Part shown: piece by piece, positions 16,426 through 25,690 of the stretch
How the letters are laid out: every line of letters starts with the position of its first letter
Position numbering within the stretch: position 1 is the first letter of the stretch
Origin: Nocardioides gansuensis
GTDB taxonomy: Bacteria > Actinomycetota > Actinomycetes > Propionibacteriales > Nocardioidaceae
DNA: 64,000 bases
Assembly: GCF_003076135.1 (NCBI RefSeq)
Contig: NZ_QDGZ01000006.1
Location: 186,001 to 250,000, forward strand
Direction of reading: 5' to 3'
Position numbers and translations under genes: made by a program
Notes under the pieces: generated by a model
Seen by the model: the letters and a program-made list of their open reading frames with translations, nothing else
Databases searched by the model: none
Told to the model about the DNA's origin: nothing

Positions 16426-19400
16426 TCAGCGAGACCCGTTGGTGCGGTCCCGAAGTGCAGCGACCGCGGCCTCCACCTCGTGGGTGAGCCTGGCGAGGAT
16501 CTGCCCTGATCCCTGGATCTGGCCGGCGTCGCCGAGTGCCTCCAGCTCGGCGGCGGAGTCGGCCACCCGGGGGAGGCCGAGATTGAGCGCGCTGCCCTTG
16601 AGCCGGTGGGCGGAGGCGACCAGCGAGGTGGCGTCGCCCTGGTCGAGGGCGGCGCGGATCGCTGCAAGGTGGTCGGCGGCGTTGGCCATGAAGGAGGCTG
16701 CGGTGCGTTCGAAGAAGCTGATGCCGTCCTTGACGAGCTCGTCGAGCATCTCGATCCGGTCGGGGTCGAGGACGCCCGGGTCGGGCGCGTCAGCTCTGGC
16801 GGGCGCGGCGGACCAGTCTGGTTGCGCGGGTGGATCCGTGGCCGCCTGACCCGTGGACGGCCGGGTCCTGGTCCACTCTCCGATGGCGCGGGCCAGCTCG
16901 TCCGCGTTCACGGGCTTGGTGAGGAAGTCGTCCATGCCGGCCGCGAGGCAGCGCTCGCGTTCTCCCTCCAGGGCGGACGCAGTCATCGCGATGATCGGCA
17001 CTCGCTGGCCGGCGGGCTCATGCTGTCGCACGATCCGGGTGGCATCGAAGCCGTCCATGCGGGGCATCCGGCAGTCCATGAGGACGGCACCGTAGTCGTG
17101 CGGGCGGGTGAGCCTCTCGACCGCCTCGATCCCGTCACCGACGACGTCGACGGCACATCCCATCTGCTCGAGCAGGCCGATGGCGACCAGCTGGTTGACG
17201 GGGATGTCCTCGACGAGGAGCACGCGGACGCCGAGTCCCGGCGCTTCGTCCCTGCCGGGCTCGACGAGGTCGAAGGGTGACCCGAGGAGCGCGTGGAGCC
17301 GGTTGTGCAGGTCGGCGTGCCGCACCGGTTTGGCGAGGGTGTGCTCCGGCCGGAGGTCTCCGGCTTCCGGGAGCGCCAGCGCGGGGTCGGGGGAGAGCAG
17401 CAGGATCGACGTCTCTCGCAGCGCGGGATCGTCGCGCATGTGACGGGCGAGCGCGAGGCCGTCACGCCCGGGCATCTGGTGATCGACCAGGGCGATGTCG
17501 AACGGCTCGCCCGACCCGACCGCGTCCGCGAGGATCTTGATCGCGGCGTCGGCTGACCCGGCTGACATGGTCGTCATGTGCCAGGCGGAGAGCTGCCTCT
17601 CGAGTCGCAGGCGGCTGGTGTCGTTGTCGTCGATGACAAGCACGCGTCGACCGCGGAGCTTCGGGACCGGGGACGTGCGTGCCGTGGCGGGATCGGCCCG
17701 CTCGAGCGTGGCGGTAAAGGAGAAGGTGCTGCCGGCCCCGGGCTCGCTGGTCACCCAGATCTCGCCGCCGAGCGCCGCGACGAGGCGCTTGCAGATCGCC
17801 AGCCCGAGCCCGGTGCCGCCGTGCCTGCGGGTGGTGGAGGCGTCGCCCTGGATGAAGGCGTCGAAGAGTCGTTCGCTCTCGTCCGGCTCGATGCCGACGC
17901 CGGTGTCGATGACGTCGACACGCAACGCCACGTCGGTGGGCGTTTCGCGCTCGATGCGGGCGTCGATGACGACCTCGCCCTTGTCGGTGAACTTCACCGC
18001 GTTCGACCCGAGATTGATGACGACCTGCCCGAGGCGCACCGGGTCACCACGAAGCCGGAGCGGGACGTCAGGATCGCAGGCGACGACCAGCTCGAGGCCC
18101 TTCTCGTGCGCGTGTCGGCTCAGCACGGAGGCGGCCCGGTCGAACACGGCACGGACGTCGAACTCGGCCGTCTCGAGCTCGAGCTTGCCGGACTCGATCT
18201 TCGACAGGTCGAGGATGTCGTTGATGAGGTCCAGGAGCGTCAGGCCCGCACCCTGGAGGTTCTCCACCAGTCGGCGCTGCTGCTCGTCGAGGCCGGTGCT
18301 CAGCAGCAGCTCGGTGAGCCCGATGACGCCGTTCAAGGGAGTGCGGATCTCGTGGCTCATCGTGGCCAGGAACTCCGACTTCAGGCGAGAGGCCTCGAGC
18401 GCGGCGTCCCGTGCCTCCCGGAGCTCGATCGCGGAGCGCTCGCGCCCGGCCACCAGCGCCAGGTGGGCCGCCATCTGCTCCATGATCTGCTGGGAGTTCT
18501 CATCAGGTGGCTGCTTGTCGGTGAGCAGTTCTACGACGCAGATCACCTCACCATCGAGCACCACCGGCATGGCCACCAGGCTCTGCGCCTCATCGATCGT
18601 CGAGGGAGTGCCGACCTCGATCTCCCCGGATGCGCGGGCGGCTTCCGCCAGCAGGTGATCGGGTGCCACACCCTGGTCGACGTCGAAGACCACGACGTCG
18701 CGCGAGCCAGCCGGACCGCTGAAGAGATGGGCACACACCGCCGTCCAGTTCGTGAGCTCTGGCAGCCCGTCGGCAGCCATCTCCAGCGCCTCGCGAAGGG
18801 TTGCTGCGCTGTTCGCAGCGGCGAGCATCTGCTGCTGGACATAGAGCCGGCGGGTCGCTTCCCGTGCCTGCTCATCGGCCCTGCGCATCTCGGTGATGTC
18901 CTGCGCGGTGCCGCTCAGACGCACGACCGCCCCGTCGGCGCCGTACTCCGCGACGCCCCGGCCGCGGACCCACCGAAGTGTGTCGTCGGCCCGCACGACG
19001 CGATGGTCGAAGGAGTAGGCCTCGCCGGTCTCGACCGCACGTGCCACCGCGCTCGACGCGAGCTCCCGGTCATCTGGATGGATCAGCTCGAGGTAGGACT
19101 CATAGGATGCCGGCGCCCCTTGGGAGACACCGAAGATTCGGTACAGCTCGTCCGACCACCGGATCACATTGCTTCCGACGTCCCACTCCCAGCTGCCGAC
19201 ATGGGCGATCCGCTGCGCATTCTCCAGCTGTTCGAGGAGCTTCTTGCGCTCGGTGTACGGCGTCACCCGGTGCAGCCAGCCGATGCGCCGCCCCTCGTGG
19301 TGGACCGGCGCGAAGCTCACCAGCCCCCACACGGTCGTGCCGTCAGGGCGCACGAGATAGGAGTCGATGTTGGTGCCGCCCTCGCCGGTGGCGCGCATCC

Positions 19401-19626
19401 GCGCGAGGGCTCGTTCGAAGTCGTGACGCCCCTGCTGGTCCAGTGTCTCCACGACCCGCAGGCCGACCATCTCCTCGAGCCGACGGCCCAGCATCTGCGC
19501 CATTCGCTCGTTCGCCCACCGGGTGACCCCCTCGTCGTCGATGAGCCACAAGCCGTCGGGGACTGCGTCGAAGAGGCGGAGCTTGAAGTCCTCGTCCTCG
19601 GAACCGCCCGGTCGGTCGTTGGCCAT
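16426..19626 (-). CDS. Soluble hybrid histidine kinase (PAS-PAS-GAF-HisKA-HATPase-REC-REC-HPt)
   Basis: A 1066-residue BarA-like phosphorelay protein without membrane segments. Order: PAS 1 (about 15-130), PAS 2 with PAC (135-250), a GAF-like region (260-395), HisKA with phospho-accepting His425 in SHEIRTPLNG, HATPase (530-645, with DTGVGIE and GGTGLGLAI), receiver 1 with Asp715, receiver 2 with Asp851 in LMDCRMPRMDG, and a C-terminal HPt with His1007 in SAHRLKGSALNLG. It can run a full relay within one chain and pass phosphate on to an unlinked regulator. No response regulator gene is adjacent. The sensed signal is unknown but must be cytosolic. Confidence 0.93.
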   Translation of the reverse strand: MANDRPGGSEDEDFKLRLFDAVPDGLWLIDDEGVTRWANERMAQMLGRRLEEMVGLRVVETLDQQGRHDFERALARMRATGEGGTNIDSYLVRPDGTTVWGLVSFAPVHHEGRRIGWLHRVTPYTERKKLLEQLENAQRIAHVGSWEWDVGSNVIRWSDELYRIFGVSQGAPASYESYLELIHPDDRELASSAVARAVETGEAYSFDHRVVRADDTLRWVRGRGVAEYGADGAVVRLSGTAQDITEMRRADEQAREATRRLYVQQQMLAAANSAATLREALEMAADGLPELTNWTAVCAHLFSGPAGSRDVVVFDVDQGVAPDHLLAEAARASGEIEVGTPSTIDEAQSLVAMPVVLDGEVICVVELLTDKQPPDENSQQIMEQMAAHLALVAGRERSAIELREARDAALEASRLKSEFLATMSHEIRTPLNGVIGLTELLLSTGLDEQQRRLVENLQGAGLTLLDLINDILDLSKIESGKLELETAEFDVRAVFDRAASVLSRHAHEKGLELVVACDPDVPLRLRGDPVRLGQVVINLGSNAVKFTDKGEVVIDARIERETPTDVALRVDVIDTGVGIEPDESERLFDAFIQGDASTTRRHGGTGLGLAICKRLVAALGGEIWVTSEPGAGSTFSFTATLERADPATARTSPVPKLRGRRVLVIDDNDTSRLRLERQLSAWHMTTMSAGSADAAIKILADAVGSGEPFDIALVDHQMPGRDGLALARHMRDDPALRETSILLLSPDPALALPEAGDLRPEHTLAKPVRHADLHNRLHALLGSPFDLVEPGRDEAPGLGVRVLLVEDIPVNQLVAIGLLEQMGCAVDVVGDGIEAVERLTRPHDYGAVLMDCRMPRMDGFDATRIVRQHEPAGQRVPIIAMTASALEGERERCLAAGMDDFLTKPVNADELARAIGEWTRTRPSTGQAATDPPAQPDWSAAPARADAPDPGVLDPDRIEMLDELVKDGISFFERTAASFMANAADHLAAIRAALDQGDATSLVASAHRLKGSALNLGLPRVADSAAELEALGDAGQIQGSGQILARLTHEVEAAVAALRDRTNGSR

Positions 19627-19711
19627 GCCTCAATTTCTCACACTCCGCGGTCGAGCCTGATCACCCTCGGCCGGGAAACGGCTCGGTCTGCGACGACCCG
19701 TGGATGAGTCG

Positions 19712-19742
19712 GTGGCCCGGCCTGCTGAGCAGACCGGGCCAC
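19712..19742. terminator. Hairpin downstream of the aromatic-acid transporter gene
   Basis: GTGGCCCGG and CCGGGCCAC form a perfect 9-bp stem around a 13-base loop. It lies 41 bp past the stop of the transporter gene (minus strand) and before the kinase start, so it probably ends the transporter transcript. No T-run is visible. Confidence 0.6.
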
Positions 19743-19782
19743 ACGGGGGGAGCGGCGGGGGGCTCTGGGCGCGGTGCGTGTG

Positions 19783-21108
19783 TCAGTGCTGGAGGCTGAG
19801 CTCCGCCGGCCTGGATCGAGCGCCCGCGAGTCGGACGGCGGGCACCAGCGCGATCAGGACTGCGCCGATCACGGCGGGGATGGCGAAACCGTAGAAGTTC
19901 CACTCCAGTCCCTTGCCGGAGGCCAGCAGCCAGGCACCGTACGTCGGGCCGACGATCGCGCCGATCCGGCCGACACCGAGCGACCAGCCCAGCGCGGTGG
20001 CGCGTGCGCTCGCCGGGTAGTGCGTGGCGACGTACCCGTTGACCAGGATCTGGGTGCCGACGGTGCCGAACCCCGCAATCGCGACCAGCAGCATGAGCAG
20101 GCCGGCGCCGGGCTTCGCGGCGAGCAGCCAGAGGGAGACCGCGGCCGAGCCGAACGCCGCCACGGTGACTACCTTGGAGCCCCACCTGTCGGCCAGCATC
20201 GAGACCACCAGCGAGCCCACCACGGCGCCGATGTTGAGCACCAGGAGGAACTTGAGTGCGGAGCCGAGCGGGTAGCCGGCGGTCGTCATGATCTTCGGCA
20301 GCCACTGGTTGAGGCCGTAGACCAGCAGCAGGCCAACGAAGCTCGCGGCGCCGAACAGCACGGTGGCCACGAACCGGTTCGCGGAGAAGAGAGTCGCGAG
20401 GGCGGTCTGCTTCTCGTCGGACTCGGCCGTGCCGGGCGCCGCCAGGGTGAGGCCGTACTTCGCCGCGAGGGCTTCGGCCTCCGAGCGGCGGCCGCGGGCG
20501 AGGAGGTACGCCGCCGACTCCGGAAGGAACTTCCATGCCAGGGGGACCACCACGAAGAGTGGGGCGATGCCGATCCAGAACAGGACCCGGAAGCCCTCGG
20601 TCGGCAGCAGGTTGATCGCCAGGACGGCTGCCAGGACGCCGCCGATGGAGAAGCCCGAGAACATCAGTGCGTTGTTGAAGTTTCGACGGTGGGCGGGGGC
20701 GCACTCCACGGTGAGGGCGATCGCGGTCGGCACTACGCCGCCCAGACCCACGCCGGTGACGAAGCGCATCAGGCCGAAGATCTCGGGGTTCGGCGCCATG
20801 GCGGTGAGGCCCATCGCGACGGAGAACCAGGTGATGCTTGCGAGCATGATCTTGCGACGGCCCAGGATGTCGGTGAGCGCTCCGGCGATGAGGGTGCCGA
20901 TGACCATGCCCACGAGCGCATAGCTGCCGAGGGCGCCGGCCTGGGAGAGCGACAGGTGCCACTCGGAGGTGGGCGCCGTCAGCGCCGGGACGACGGTGCC
21001 GTACACGATGAGGTCGTAGCCGTCGAAGATGATCGTGACCAGGCAGATGGCCACGACCCAGAGGCCGGCGGAACGCCCGCGGGTGCGGTCGTGCGCAGTG
21101 TCGAGCAT
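19783..21108 (-). CDS. MFS transporter, aromatic acid:H+ symporter (AAHS) type
   Basis: A 441-residue protein with about twelve membrane segments. The first helix contains FDGYDLIVYGTVVPAL, the DGxD-type motif typical of aromatic-acid/H+ symporters such as PcaK and BenK, followed by the MFS loop motif GALTDILGRRKIM. The ATG at 21108 is chosen because AGGA lies just before it; the frame is open 12 codons further up. It is divergent from the PaaX-like regulator and next to the salicylate/gentisate genes, so import of salicylate or a related acid is the likely function. Confidence 0.87.
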   Translation of the reverse strand: MLDTAHDRTRGRSAGLWVVAICLVTIIFDGYDLIVYGTVVPALTAPTSEWHLSLSQAGALGSYALVGMVIGTLIAGALTDILGRRKIMLASITWFSVAMGLTAMAPNPEIFGLMRFVTGVGLGGVVPTAIALTVECAPAHRRNFNNALMFSGFSIGGVLAAVLAINLLPTEGFRVLFWIGIAPLFVVVPLAWKFLPESAAYLLARGRRSEAEALAAKYGLTLAAPGTAESDEKQTALATLFSANRFVATVLFGAASFVGLLLVYGLNQWLPKIMTTAGYPLGSALKFLLVLNIGAVVGSLVVSMLADRWGSKVVTVAAFGSAAVSLWLLAAKPGAGLLMLLVAIAGFGTVGTQILVNGYVATHYPASARATALGWSLGVGRIGAIVGPTYGAWLLASGKGLEWNFYGFAIPAVIGAVLIALVPAVRLAGARSRPAELSLQH

Positions 21109-21290
21109 GGGGGTCCTCGTTTCGGGAAGTGTGACGTGCGACACGAATGTATGACTATATTCAGACGGACGTCAACGATGTGACACGAATGAGTTTCCAC
21201 GTGGGTGCGCCTCCGCGGCCCGACGGTGATGGTGGATCGTGTGGTATTCACGTGGTGAACTCCGATCGGGGGTTCAAGGGAGGAGCTGTC
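21109..21290. promoter_or_regulatory. Divergent control region between transporter and PaaX-like regulator
   Basis: This 182-bp gap holds two features that could bind a regulator. The 10-mer GACACGAATG occurs at 21140-21149 and again at 21182-21191, 42 bp apart (four helical turns). A perfect 5-3-5 inverted repeat, TTCACGTGGTGAA, lies at 21247-21259, 32 bp before the regulator ATG. The AT-rich stretch ATGACTATATTC (21151-21162) is a likely -10 zone. Which site binds the PaaX-like protein is not known. Confidence 0.45.
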
Positions 21291-22115
21291 ATGAAGCCGC
21301 GGTCCATCGTCTTCGACCTGTTCGGCGACTACGTCCGGTATGACGGCGGAGAGATCCGGCTGCGTGCCCTGACCCAGCTCCTCGACGCCTTCGACGTAGG
21401 CGAGAGCACGGTCCGCGTCGTGATGAACCGCCTGCGCAAGGAGGGTTGGTTCGATGCCCGCCGCGACGGGCGCGAGACCGTCTACCTGCTCACGGACCGC
21501 AGCTGGCGCCTCCTGGACGAGGGTCGCGAGCGCATCTTCGAACGCCCCTCCGGGGACTGGGATCGTCGCTGGTCGATGGTGATCTACACGGTCCCGGAGT
21601 CGGATCGGGCTCTTCGCGAGGAGCTTCGCAAGGACCTCGCGTGGCTGGGCTTCGGCTCCCTGGCGGCCTCCACCTGGGTGAGTCCCTGGGATCGCCTCGG
21701 CATGGTCGAGGAGCGATTCGCGGACAAGCCGGGGATCCGCCTGGACCTGCTCCGGTGCGAGTCGACCGGGCTGGCCAAGGATCGCGAGATGGTCGGCCGG
21801 TGCTGGGACCTCGAATCACTCAATGCCGACTACGAGGAGCTGCTGCGCAGCTATCGGCCGCGGATGTCGGACTACCGCAGCGGTCGCCTCGAGCCGCGTG
21901 ACGCGCTGGTCGAGCGGATGCGCCTGACGCACGACTACCGACTCTTCCCGTTCCGCGATCCCGGCCTCCCGGACGAGCTGGTGCCGGCCGGGTGGAAGGG
22001 TGCCGAGGCGCACGAGCTCTTCCTGGCGGCCCACGACCTGCTCCGCGAGCCGGCAGAGGAGTACTTCCGCTCGGTCGCCGGTGCACCGTCTCAGAAAATC
22101 GTGACAAAAGGTTGA
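21291..22115 (+). CDS. PaaX-family transcriptional regulator
   Basis: A 274-residue regulator. The N-terminal part (about 1-75) is a winged helix: MKPRSIVFDLFGDYVRY, then GESTVRVVMNRLRKEGWF. The middle and C-terminal parts fit PaaX, the phenylacetyl-CoA-responsive repressor family (for example WSMVIYTVPESDR and LTHDYRLFPFRDPGLP). The ATG at 21291 follows a strong AGGGAGGAG. PaaX proteins respond to aryl-CoA thioesters; the linked pathway makes salicylyl-CoA or gentisyl-CoA, so one of these is a plausible effector. It probably controls the transporter and the catabolic operon on either side. Confidence 0.88.
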   Translation: MKPRSIVFDLFGDYVRYDGGEIRLRALTQLLDAFDVGESTVRVVMNRLRKEGWFDARRDGRETVYLLTDRSWRLLDEGRERIFERPSGDWDRRWSMVIYTVPESDRALREELRKDLAWLGFGSLAASTWVSPWDRLGMVEERFADKPGIRLDLLRCESTGLAKDREMVGRCWDLESLNADYEELLRSYRPRMSDYRSGRLEPRDALVERMRLTHDYRLFPFRDPGLPDELVPAGWKGAEAHELFLAAHDLLREPAEEYFRSVAGAPSQKIVTKG

Positions 22116-22150
22116 CGGTCGGTGTCAAAGTGAGTTGAATCCCTTCCTGT

Positions 22151-22166
22151 CGGGCAGTGCTGCCCG
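22151..22166. terminator. Small hairpin between regulator and catabolic operon
   Basis: CGGGCAG-TG-CTGCCCG is a perfect 7-bp inverted repeat with a 2-base spacer, in the 86-bp gap after the PaaX-like gene. It could be a weak terminator, or an operator in the leader of the hydrolase gene. No T-run. Confidence 0.35.
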
Positions 22167-22201
22167 TCACAGGAACGATTCGACTCCCTCTGGAGGTCCC
22201 C

Positions 22202-24565
22202 ATGCGGCCCCTTCGCCTCGCCCTGGCGGCAGCCTCGGCCGTGCTGTCTCTCCTCGCAGTTGCTGCGAGCACGGCCGCTGCCGGCGCCCCCGACGCGGCC
22301 GACGCGGCCGACGCGGCCGTCTCCGCCGTCGAGCAGAGCGCGCCGTCGCTCGACCTCGAGGACCTGCTTGCTGCCCCGGCGGTGGCTCCCCAGCTGCAGA
22401 ACGCCGGCTTCTGGAAGGCCGCGCCGACGATGGTGTGCCACACGTCGGCATACCGGAAGGGAGAGTTCCTCAACCAGGGGTGCGTGTACGACGACCAGGG
22501 TGCGCAGGCAGTCCCGACCAACTGGCCCGAACACGCGATGACCCCGGCGTACACCTACCCGGAGAACCCGGCGTACCGCGCCAACGCGGCCGACATCGTC
22601 GAGGTCCGGGTCAAGCCGCTGCGCGACGCCACCGCGTTCCGGGTCACCTTCAACACGATGCTCGACCCGGAGCTGGTCGGCACCACGATCGCGCTGGGCA
22701 GCTCGCTGTTGTCCCGGCCGGCCCCGCACGGCGCCAACACCTCGATGCCGGCCCAGGTCTTCGTGACCGTGCACGGCAGCCGCGGCGACATCGTCGACGC
22801 GGCCACGGGGAAGACCCTGCCCGTCACCCCGGAGGTCGCGGTCGACATCTACCGGCGCCAGGTCACCATCCGGGTCCCGAAGACCGCGTTCGACCCGGGC
22901 ACCCGCACAGTGCGCGTCGCCGCGGCTGCCGGGCTCTGGGACGTCACCGCCAACGAGTTCCTCGTGCCCCGGGCGGTCGCCGACGCCCAGCACCCCGGGG
23001 GTGCGGTCGCGACCGACCCGACGCCCAGCGCCTACTTCGACGTCGCCTTCCGGTACGGCGAGCCGTTCGACTCCCCGTGGCGCAACGACGACCAGAAGGT
23101 GGCGCTCGCCGCGGGCGACATCTCCCGGTTCCACGCGAACGTGGACTTCGGCAAGCTTGCCGCGGGAGCCAACGACGACCTGACCGACACCAGGATGGGC
23201 ATCCCGAGCGCGGGCTACATCGAGCGCATCTACCCGACGCACTTCGAGTCCCGCCAGGGCCGACGGCTCCCGTCCGACCCCGCCGGTCCTCCTGCCCTCG
23301 CCCTCACCCAGCAGAACGGCATCATCGACGGCGCTGACGGTGAGAAGGTCAGCTCACAGTTCGGCTGGGTCTGCCGTGACGCGTGCGTCCCCGACCTTCC
23401 CGGCCAGCTGCAGCGCTACGTCGCCTACGTCCCGCGGATCGAGGCGCCCGCCGGCGGCTACGCCAGCCTGCTGTGGACGCCGGGCTTCGCGCAGACGGCC
23501 AACGACCAGGTCCACGACCCGGGAATGTTCCAGGCCCTCCCGACCCAGGACAAGGACCTCTTCCACAAGTTCGGAGAGCGCCCCAACGCCCCCACCGTGG
23601 TCATCTCCGTCGACGGACGCGGCAACGACGAGTGGTTCTACGGGCAGTCCGGTGCCAGCGTGATCGAGGCGCTCGGCGACGCCCGCCGGGCCTTCGACCT
23701 CGACCCGCAGCGGACCGTGATGGGCGGCTTCTCCTCCGGTGCCTTCGGTGCCAACAAGCTCTCCCTGCAGTTCCCCGACCTGTTCAGCAAGGCATTCATC
23801 TGTGACGGCCTCAACAAGGCCCCGTCGATGGCCGGTCTCAACGGCGTCTTCGACGTCACGCCCATCGATACCGGAACCCAGCACGAGCCGGGCTCCACGC
23901 TGACCCCGCTGCTCCCCTCCCGCCGCAACCAACCGGTCGTGGAGTGGGCGGGCCTGCCGAACAGCTACATCCCCTACAACATCCCGCGAGAGCGCGCAGA
24001 CGCCTACCTGGCCGGTGACTACGACTACCAGTTCACCACCTGGATCGGCGCCTCCTCGGAGCACGTCGTGCTCTGCGCGAACGGCACGTGGGACGTCGCC
24101 ACGAAGCACCTGGGCGACATGCGCGGCGTACAGGACCCGTTCCACGTCACCTATGTCCGCAACCCCGCCATGGACGACCCGGCGTCGGGTCTCGTCGGCA
24201 ACCGCGCCTACTGGGTGAGCGGCATCGAGACCCGCAGCAACGACCCGCTCCAGCTCGGCACCGTCGACGTGGTCTCCAGGGCCTTCGGGCTCACCGAGGC
24301 GCCGGTCGAGCCCGTGGTCCTGGGATCGGGCACCGAGGAGGGGACCACCGTGCCGCTCAACCCGTACACCACCGAGACCCGGCAGCCGTTGGCACCACTG
24401 GCCATCGCGGCCTCCAACACCCTGGTGATCAACGCAGCCAACATCTCCGAGATCACCATCGACCCTCGCCGCGCCCAGGTGACCTGCTCCGCCGACCTCG
24501 ACGTGACGAGCGACGGCCCGCTCACCGTGCACCTGACCGGGTGCGGCGACCGGACCTTCGACTGA
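22202..24565 (+). CDS. Secreted serine hydrolase/esterase-like protein, family not recognised
   Basis: A 787-residue exported protein. An N-terminal signal peptide is clear: MRPLRLALAAASAVLSLLAVAAS, ending near TAAAG. Residues about 60-400 show beta-rich sequence without a known motif. The C-terminal half looks like an alpha/beta hydrolase, with the nucleophile elbow GGFSSGAFG placing Ser near residue 510, preceded by VVISVDGRGNDEWFYG. The ATG follows CTGGAGGT. It lies 15 bp before the gentisate dioxygenase gene, so it is probably in the same operon. Release of salicylate or another aromatic acid from an ester outside the cell would fit, but no substrate is shown by the sequence. Confidence 0.7.
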   Translation: MRPLRLALAAASAVLSLLAVAASTAAAGAPDAADAADAAVSAVEQSAPSLDLEDLLAAPAVAPQLQNAGFWKAAPTMVCHTSAYRKGEFLNQGCVYDDQGAQAVPTNWPEHAMTPAYTYPENPAYRANAADIVEVRVKPLRDATAFRVTFNTMLDPELVGTTIALGSSLLSRPAPHGANTSMPAQVFVTVHGSRGDIVDAATGKTLPVTPEVAVDIYRRQVTIRVPKTAFDPGTRTVRVAAAAGLWDVTANEFLVPRAVADAQHPGGAVATDPTPSAYFDVAFRYGEPFDSPWRNDDQKVALAAGDISRFHANVDFGKLAAGANDDLTDTRMGIPSAGYIERIYPTHFESRQGRRLPSDPAGPPALALTQQNGIIDGADGEKVSSQFGWVCRDACVPDLPGQLQRYVAYVPRIEAPAGGYASLLWTPGFAQTANDQVHDPGMFQALPTQDKDLFHKFGERPNAPTVVISVDGRGNDEWFYGQSGASVIEALGDARRAFDLDPQRTVMGGFSSGAFGANKLSLQFPDLFSKAFICDGLNKAPSMAGLNGVFDVTPIDTGTQHEPGSTLTPLLPSRRNQPVVEWAGLPNSYIPYNIPRERADAYLAGDYDYQFTTWIGASSEHVVLCANGTWDVATKHLGDMRGVQDPFHVTYVRNPAMDDPASGLVGNRAYWVSGIETRSNDPLQLGTVDVVSRAFGLTEAPVEPVVLGSGTEEGTTVPLNPYTTETRQPLAPLAIAASNTLVINAANISEITIDPRRAQVTCSADLDVTSDGPLTVHLTGCGDRTFD

Positions 24566-24580
24566 CAAGGAACCCATCAG

Positions 24581-25690
24581 ATGACCATGACGTCCAGCCC
24601 CGTGAAGATCGCCGCGTCGGAGGCTCCCGACCAGCCCGACAGCTCTCCCGAACTCGAGGCCCTCTACCGCGGGTTCGAGGCCGAGCTCCTCGTCCCGCTG
24701 TGGACCGAGATCGGCGACCTGATGCCGGCACACCCGCGGTCGAAGGCGCTGCCCCACCTGTGGCGATGGGCCGACCTCCTCCCGTTGGCCGCCGAGTCCG
24801 GGCGCCTCGTCCCGGTGGGGCGAGGCGGCGAGCGCCGCGCGATCGCCCTGGCCAACCCGGGTCTGGGTGGCCGCCCCTTCGCCACCCCGACCCTGTGGGC
24901 CGCGATCCAGTACCTCAACCCCGGCGAGGACGCCCCGGTCCACCGGCACACCCAGAACGCCTTCCGCTTCGTGGTCGAGGGCGAAGGCGTCTGGACCGTC
25001 GTCAACGGCGACCCGGTCGCGATGCGGCGCGGAGACTTCCTGCCCCAGGCCGGCTGGGCCTGGCACGGCCACCAGAACGCCACGTCCGAGCCGATGGCAT
25101 GGATCGACGGCCTCGACATCCCCTTCCAGTACGCCGTCGACGCCAGCTTCTTCGAGTTCGGCCCGGACGCGGTCGACAACACGGAGACCCCCGCACGCTC
25201 TCGGTCCGAGCGACTCTGGGGACACCCCGGCCTCCGTCCGCTCACCCACCTCCAGCCCACACCGGCGACACCGCTGCTGGCCTACCGGTGGGAGCACACC
25301 GACCGGGCGCTCGACGACCAGCTCGCGCTCGAGAAGGAGGGCGTGACAGCCACGCTCGGCCCGGGCCACGCCGCGGTCCGCTTCACCAACCCCACCACCG
25401 GCGGGGACGTGATGCCCACGTTGCGGACCGAGTTCCATCGGCTCGCCCCCGGCACCGAGACCGCCACCGTCAGCGAGGTCGGATCCACCGTGGTCCAGGT
25501 CTTCGACGGCATGGGGTCGGTGACCGTCGGCGAGCACAGCTGGTCCGTCGAACGCGGCGATCTCTTCGTCGTGCCGTCGTGGCAGCCGCTCACCGTCCGC
25601 TCGGAGGGCGGGCTCGACCTCTTCCGGTTCAGCGACACGCCCGTCTTCGAGGCCCTCAACCTCAACCGCCGCCAGGAGGCAACCCGATGA
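24581..25690 (+). CDS. Gentisate 1,2-dioxygenase-like bicupin
   Basis: A 369-residue protein with two cupin domains. The N-terminal cupin has the iron-ligand motif in DAPVHRHTQNAFRFVVEGEG (about 113-132); the C-terminal cupin (about 290-350) lacks an evident complete metal set, as in known gentisate dioxygenases. The enzyme opens the ring of gentisate to maleylpyruvate using Fe(II) and oxygen. It is followed, with a 4-bp overlap, by a fumarylpyruvate hydrolase-like gene and then a maleylpyruvate isomerase-like gene, which confirms the pathway. 1-Hydroxy-2-naphthoate dioxygenase is a related alternative. Confidence 0.88.
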   Translation: MTMTSSPVKIAASEAPDQPDSSPELEALYRGFEAELLVPLWTEIGDLMPAHPRSKALPHLWRWADLLPLAAESGRLVPVGRGGERRAIALANPGLGGRPFATPTLWAAIQYLNPGEDAPVHRHTQNAFRFVVEGEGVWTVVNGDPVAMRRGDFLPQAGWAWHGHQNATSEPMAWIDGLDIPFQYAVDASFFEFGPDAVDNTETPARSRSERLWGHPGLRPLTHLQPTPATPLLAYRWEHTDRALDDQLALEKEGVTATLGPGHAAVRFTNPTTGGDVMPTLRTEFHRLAPGTETATVSEVGSTVVQVFDGMGSVTVGEHSWSVERGDLFVVPSWQPLTVRSEGGLDLFRFSDTPVFEALNLNRRQEATR

